Shown here: positions 23,436 through 35,826 of the stretch, in pieces
How positions within the stretch are numbered: position 1 is the first letter of the stretch
Layout of the letters: each line of letters begins with the position of its first letter
NCBI GenBank assembly: GCA_945889325.1
Contig: CAMDBH010000034.1
Coordinates: 1 to 35,826 of the forward strand
From: Klebsiella pneumoniae
GTDB taxonomy: Bacteria > Myxococcota_A > UBA9042
Direction: 5' to 3'
DNA: 35,826 nucleotides
Translations under genes and position numbers: made by a program
Notes under the pieces: model-generated
What the model saw: the letters and a program-made list of their open reading frames with translations, nothing else
The model's database searches: none
What the model was told of the DNA's origin: nothing

Positions 23436-23861
23436 ATGGCTAAGAAAATTACAGGTTACATCAAGCTGCAGTTGCCAGCCGGTAAAGCGACACCGTCGCC
23501 GCCGGTGGGGCCGGCCCTCGGTCAGCACGGTGTTAACATCATGCAGTTCTGCAAGGCTTACAACGCCGAAACGCAGAGCCAGATCGGCATGGTGATTCCC
23601 GTTGTGATTACCGTGTATTCGGATCGATCGTTTACGTTTATCACCAAGACGCCGCCTGCGTCGCGGCTTTTGCTCAAGTACGCCAATCTTCAAAAGGGAT
23701 CGTCGGTGCCCAACCGCGACAAGGTCGCCAAGCTGACCCGCAAACAGATTGAAGAAATCGCCAAGATCAAAATGCCCGACTTGTATGCGACGAATTTGGA
23801 CACCGCGATCAAGACGATCGCGGGCACCGCCCGTTCCATGGGCATTGACGTGATCGGTTAA
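23436..23861 (+). CDS. rplK: 50S ribosomal protein L11 (uL11), 141 aa
   Basis: L11 forms the GTPase-associated centre with 23S rRNA and is the target site region of thiostrepton. The ATG follows AAGGAG. The N-terminal domain shows [20 protein letters not shown] and [15 protein letters not shown], with the conserved Pro pair in the hinge to rRNA. The C-terminal rRNA-binding domain shows [12 protein letters not shown] and ends [12 protein letters not shown]. The length is standard. rplA follows after 11 nt, and in this gene pair L1 often represses the mRNA near the rplK start; no L1 site was identified here. Confidence 0.97.
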   Translation: MAKKITGYIKLQLPAGKATPSPPVGPALGQHGVNIMQFCKAYNAETQSQIGMVIPVVITVYSDRSFTFITKTPPASRLLLKYANLQKGSSVPNRDKVAKLTRKQIEEIAKIKMPDLYATNLDTAIKTIAGTARSMGIDVIG

Positions 23862-23872
23862 GGAGCAAAACT

Positions 23873-24583
23873 ATGGCAAAGCGTTCAAAAAAATACACGG
23901 CCGCTCTGAGTAAAATCGATCGGACTAAGCGTTACAACCTCGATGAAGCGATCTCGCTGGCCAAAGAAGTGGCTGGCGCGAAATACGACGAAACGGTTGA
24001 AGTTTCAATCAACTTGGGCATCAACCCCAAGCACGCCGACCAAATGGTCCGCGGCGCTGTCGTGCTGCCCAACGGCACGGGCAAAGTCAACCGCGTGCTC
24101 GTGTTTGCCAAAGGCGACAAGGCTGCGGAAGCATTGGCTGCGGGCGCGGATTTTGTCGGCGACGACGACATTGTCGAGAAGATCAAGGGCGGCTGGTTTG
24201 AGTTCGACACCGCGATTGCGACGCCGAACATGATGGTCACCGTTGGTAAGATCGGCAAATTGCTCGGCCCTCGCGGTTTGATGCCCAATCCCAAGGTCGG
24301 CACCGTTACGTTTGACGTCGGCACCGCCGTCACCCAGGCCAAGGCCGGTAAGATCGAATTCCGCGCAGAAAAAGCCGGTATCGTTCACGCAGGCGTCGGC
24401 AAGCGGTCCTTTGAGACAGCCAAACTCCGCGAGAATATTGCGGCTTTGGTGGAAAGTCTGGTCAAGCTCAAGCCCGCGACGGCCAAGGGCACGTACTTAA
24501 AGGCGATTACCGTCAGCACGACGCATTCGCCCGGTGTGCGCGTGGATACTTTGGAAATGGCTGCAGAATTCCGTTTGGCGTAA
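23873..24583 (+). CDS. rplA: 50S ribosomal protein L1 (uL1), 236 aa
   Basis: L1 builds the mobile stalk near the E site and helps tRNA leave. The start ATG follows AAGGAG by 7 nt. Typical segments are [43 protein letters not shown], and the rRNA-binding block [16 protein letters not shown]; the tail [18 protein letters not shown] is also standard. The length matches the family (234 in E. coli). It is the second gene of rplK-rplA and is followed by a long leader before rplJ. Confidence 0.97.
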   Translation: MAKRSKKYTAALSKIDRTKRYNLDEAISLAKEVAGAKYDETVEVSINLGINPKHADQMVRGAVVLPNGTGKVNRVLVFAKGDKAAEALAAGADFVGDDDIVEKIKGGWFEFDTAIATPNMMVTVGKIGKLLGPRGLMPNPKVGTVTFDVGTAVTQAKAGKIEFRAEKAGIVHAGVGKRSFETAKLRENIAALVESLVKLKPATAKGTYLKAITVSTTHSPGVRVDTLEMAAEFRLA

Positions 24584-25002
24584 GCGCTGAACAACAGGAC
24601 GGAAAAGCTGAACTTGCTGCGGCAAGCTCGGCGGAACCCAGAAGCAACGCAGAGACGCCGCGGATTTTTCCAAGGCCGATCGAAGTTGCCTCGAACCCAA
24701 AAACTCGGACGCTATCGATCAATCGGTGGCCAAAGGGAGTTGGGAAACAATGCTGCGCACTTCAGGTGTGCGGCAGCGTCTGAGAAGCAGGCAAACCCAG
24801 TGAAAACTGGCGGATAAGTCCCGCGGAGACGCGCAGTGTGGCACGGGTTGCAGGCTTCGCACGGTGCGAGGTTTGCAGCGCAAAGTTGAAGGAAGGGCGG
24901 TAAAACGCCAAGACTTCATGGTGTTTCACAGCGTCGACAACATGGGCCGCAAAAAGCCTTTGTTATCGAAGACTCTCTCAGGCGTAGCAAGGAGAAAGAC
25001 CC
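24584..25002 (+). promoter_or_regulatory. Long rplJ leader, probable L10-L12 autoregulatory region
   Basis: This 419-nt gap holds no gene but several hairpins: GCTGCGCAC...GTGTGCGGCAGC at 24752-24776, and a nested one at 24849-24877 (TGCA outer arms, TCGCA/TGCGA inner arms). In many bacteria the rplJ mRNA leader binds the L10-L12 complex and represses translation. The position and structure fit this, but the L10 site itself was not identified. No clear internal promoter was found. Confidence 0.5.
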
Positions 25003-25530
25003 GTGAATAAAGTGCAAAAGCAAGATCGGGTCGATGCACTGCGTAACGAATTGACCGGCGTTGATTCGCTCATTATCGCGGAATATCGCGGACTTACGGT
25101 AACCGAAGTCCAAGTGTTGCGCGCTGAAGTGCGAAAAGTCAACGGTCAAGTGCGCGTGGTGAAGAACAACCTTGCTCGCTTGTCGATGAAGGGTACCTCG
25201 CTTGAGGTCGTCAGCGACAAGCTGGTGGGGCCCGTCATGATCACCTTTGGCAAAGACCCAGTGGGTCCAGCCAAGGCGATTATGACGGCCGCAAAAGGGC
25301 TGCCTAAGCTCATTATTACCGGTGGTTGTCTCGCCGGCCGTGCTCTGTCTTATGACGAGATCAAGGCCCTGAGTGAACTGCCGAGTATGGATGAACTGCG
25401 GGCCAAACTGCTCGGCACGTTTAACGCGGTGCCGCAGAAGTTTGTCGGCACCTTGGCGGGCGTCTCGCGCGGTCTGCTCAACGTGCTTACGGCACGTCAA
25501 GAGCAGCTCGAACCGGCGGTTGCGGCTTAA
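25003..25530 (+). CDS. rplJ: 50S ribosomal protein L10 (uL10), 175 aa
   Basis: L10 anchors the L7/L12 dimers to the ribosome stalk base. Translation starts at GTG, with AAGGAG upstream, giving the start MNKVQKQDRVDALRNEL. Core segments are SLIIAEYRGLTVTEVQVLRA, VVKNNLARL and GPVMITFGKDPVGPAKAI. The C-terminal helix that binds L12 is LAGVSRGLLNVLTARQEQLE. The length of 175 is usual. It is separated from rplA by a long leader and from rplL by 102 nt, the usual rplJL unit. Confidence 0.96.
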   Translation: MNKVQKQDRVDALRNELTGVDSLIIAEYRGLTVTEVQVLRAEVRKVNGQVRVVKNNLARLSMKGTSLEVVSDKLVGPVMITFGKDPVGPAKAIMTAAKGLPKLIITGGCLAGRALSYDEIKALSELPSMDELRAKLLGTFNAVPQKFVGTLAGVSRGLLNVLTARQEQLEPAVAA

Positions 25531-25632
25531 AAGGCAGACTACATCGACTGTTAGAAACAAATTGCGTCTAAACCTGTGTGTCTCAAAACTGCGCGAATCC
25601 AAACATTACGCGTAAATTTTCAGGAGTTTCCC

Positions 25633-26016
25633 ATGTCTCTGTCCAAAACTGATTTGATCGATCACCTGTCCGGTATGACTGTCCTCGAACTTGCGGACAT
25701 CATTAAGGCACTTGAAGAAAAGTGGGGCGTCACCGCCGCCGCTCCGGTTGCGGCTGCCGCAGCTGGTGGTGGTGCTGCTGCCGCCGCGCCCGTTGTCGAA
25801 GAGAAGACCGAGTTCGACGTCATCATCAAAGAACCGGGCGCCAATAAGATCAACGTCATCAAGGTGATCCGCGAATTGACCCAGCTTGGCCTCAAAGAAG
25901 CCAAGGATCTGGCCGAAAAACCCGATGGCGTGGTCAAAGAAGCCGTTTCCAAGGCCGATGCCGAAGGCTTCAAGAAGAAGCTGGAAGATGCCGGCGCCAA
26001 GGTCGAGATCAAGTAA
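25633..26016 (+). CDS. rplL: 50S ribosomal protein L7/L12 (bL12), 127 aa
   Basis: bL12 recruits translation GTPases to the ribosome. The ATG at 25633 is preceded by AGGAG and gives the normal [20 protein letters not shown] start; the upstream open frame is not needed. The N-terminal dimerisation domain is followed by a very Ala/Gly-rich hinge ([17 protein letters not shown], about 38-54). The C-terminal factor-binding domain then shows [33 protein letters not shown] and a [16 protein letters not shown] end. The size is standard. It is followed by a 168-nt gap with a strong hairpin before rpoB. Confidence 0.97.
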   Translation: MSLSKTDLIDHLSGMTVLELADIIKALEEKWGVTAAAPVAAAAAGGGAAAAAPVVEEKTEFDVIIKEPGANKINVIKVIRELTQLGLKEAKDLAEKPDGVVKEAVSKADAEGFKKKLEDAGAKVEIK

Positions 26017-26037
26017 TTGCCCGAGGTGCCAAACACC

Positions 26038-26070
26038 TTGACAAGTTGTTATTGATTTCAGGTCTATAGC
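26038..26070 (+). promoter_or_regulatory. Possible promoter before rpoB
   Basis: A perfect -35 TTGACA at 26038-26043 is followed by TATAGC at 26065-26070, but the 21-nt spacing is long (TCTATA would give 19). It may be a weak internal promoter for rpoBC or chance. Confidence 0.25.
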
Positions 26071-26074
26071 AAGG

Positions 26075-26107
26075 GCCGGTCGATCGGAAAACAACCGATC
26101 GACCGGC
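26075..26107 (+). other. Perfect 13-bp hairpin between rplL and rpoB
   Basis: GCCGGTCGATCGG at 26075-26087 pairs without mismatch with CCGATCGACCGGC at 26095-26107 around an A-rich 7-nt loop. No T-run follows. In E. coli this same gap carries an attenuator and an RNase III cut site, so a processing or attenuation role is a fair inference. Confidence 0.7.
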
Positions 26108-26184
26108 GGCTTGCCCAGTTTATCGCCCAGCGAAGCGTCGCGCTGCTGTGGCCATTTGCAAAGAATTGCAAGGAGTTTCATACG

Positions 26185-31083
<4,899 letters not shown>

Positions 31084-31089
31084 GTTGGT

Positions 31090-31139
31090 GTAGCGGCGGG
31101 TCTCCGTGCCCGCCGTCCGCCACGCGCATCTGCGCGTGG
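31090..31139. repeat. Double-hairpin dispersed repeat, copy 2 (rpoB-rpoC)
   Basis: The first hairpin GGCGGG...CCCGCC at 31095-31114 with loop TCTCCGTG matches copy 1 at 23250-23275 in all but two of the aligned bases. The second hairpin is CCACGCGC/GCGCGTGG with loop ATCT (31120-31139). It starts 7 nt after the rpoB stop. Confidence 0.7.
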
Positions 31140-31219
31140 ACAAATGGAATTGCCAATAACGTCGAAATAACGCGAAAAGGCCCGGGCAAAAACCGGACCA
31201 ATTGAAAGGAAGGTTCCAA

Positions 31220-35826
<4,607 letters not shown>

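Overview
The window is a bacterial chromosome segment with no phage, plasmid or transposase genes. Its gene content points to a proteobacterium in the old deltaproteobacterial sense, most likely a Myxococcota-like lineage of moderate GC. Three things support this: the RpoB and RpoC sequences and their insertion domains are of proteobacterial type; there is a zinc finger-GYF-AgmX/PglI protein; and there are very large lipoprotein metalloproteases with small Cys-rich modules. The assignment to a lineage is inference, because no search could be run.

Layout. (1) Positions 1-3454, minus strand: the N-terminal part of an MdlB-like ABC exporter (cut by the window edge), a small secreted protein of unknown function 4 nt upstream of it, and a zinc finger/GYF/TM/AgmX protein with the architecture of the gliding-motility protein GltJ. 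(2) Positions 3895-15295, plus strand: an envelope block of a predicted outer-membrane beta-barrel protein followed by two giant, paralogous, lipobox-bearing zinc metalloproteases (1834 and 1530 aa) with HExGHxxGLRH and Met-turn motifs. (3) Positions 15629-19357: proS, pyrF and an RlmB-like SpoU methyltransferase, packed with 0-3 nt gaps. (4) Positions 19382-35826: the classic translation/transcription superoperon region. A strong sigma70-like promoter precedes tRNA-Thr(TGT), tRNA-Tyr(GTA), tRNA-Gly(TCC), tRNA-Thr(GGT) and tuf, then come rpmG, tRNA-Trp(CCA), secE, nusG, rplK, rplA, rplJ, rplL, rpoB and rpoC (rpoC lacks only its C-terminal tail). The tRNA-tuf order is the same as thrU-tyrU-glyT-thrT-tufB of E. 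coli.

How it works together. The right half makes the core of translation elongation (EF-Tu, L33, L11, L1, L10, L7/L12, tRNAs), the Sec channel subunit SecE, NusG, and the RNA polymerase beta and beta' subunits. Its non-coding gaps hold several likely RNA structures: a hairpin touching the tuf ribosome binding site, a terminator-like hairpin after tuf, a 419-nt rplJ leader, and a perfect 13-bp hairpin before rpoB. A repeated double-hairpin element occurs after nusG and after rpoB. The left half looks like a cell-surface proteolysis or envelope locus with no described system that I can name.

Most unusual points: an extra block of about 230 residues inside RpoB, upstream of the rifampicin region; the tandem metalloprotease paralogs, which differ by inserted modules, including a 16-cysteine module between the zinc helix and the Met-turn of the first; three perfect 16-nt repeats running into the 5' end of a tRNA-Thr that has two mispaired stem positions; and the dispersed double-hairpin repeats in an essential operon.
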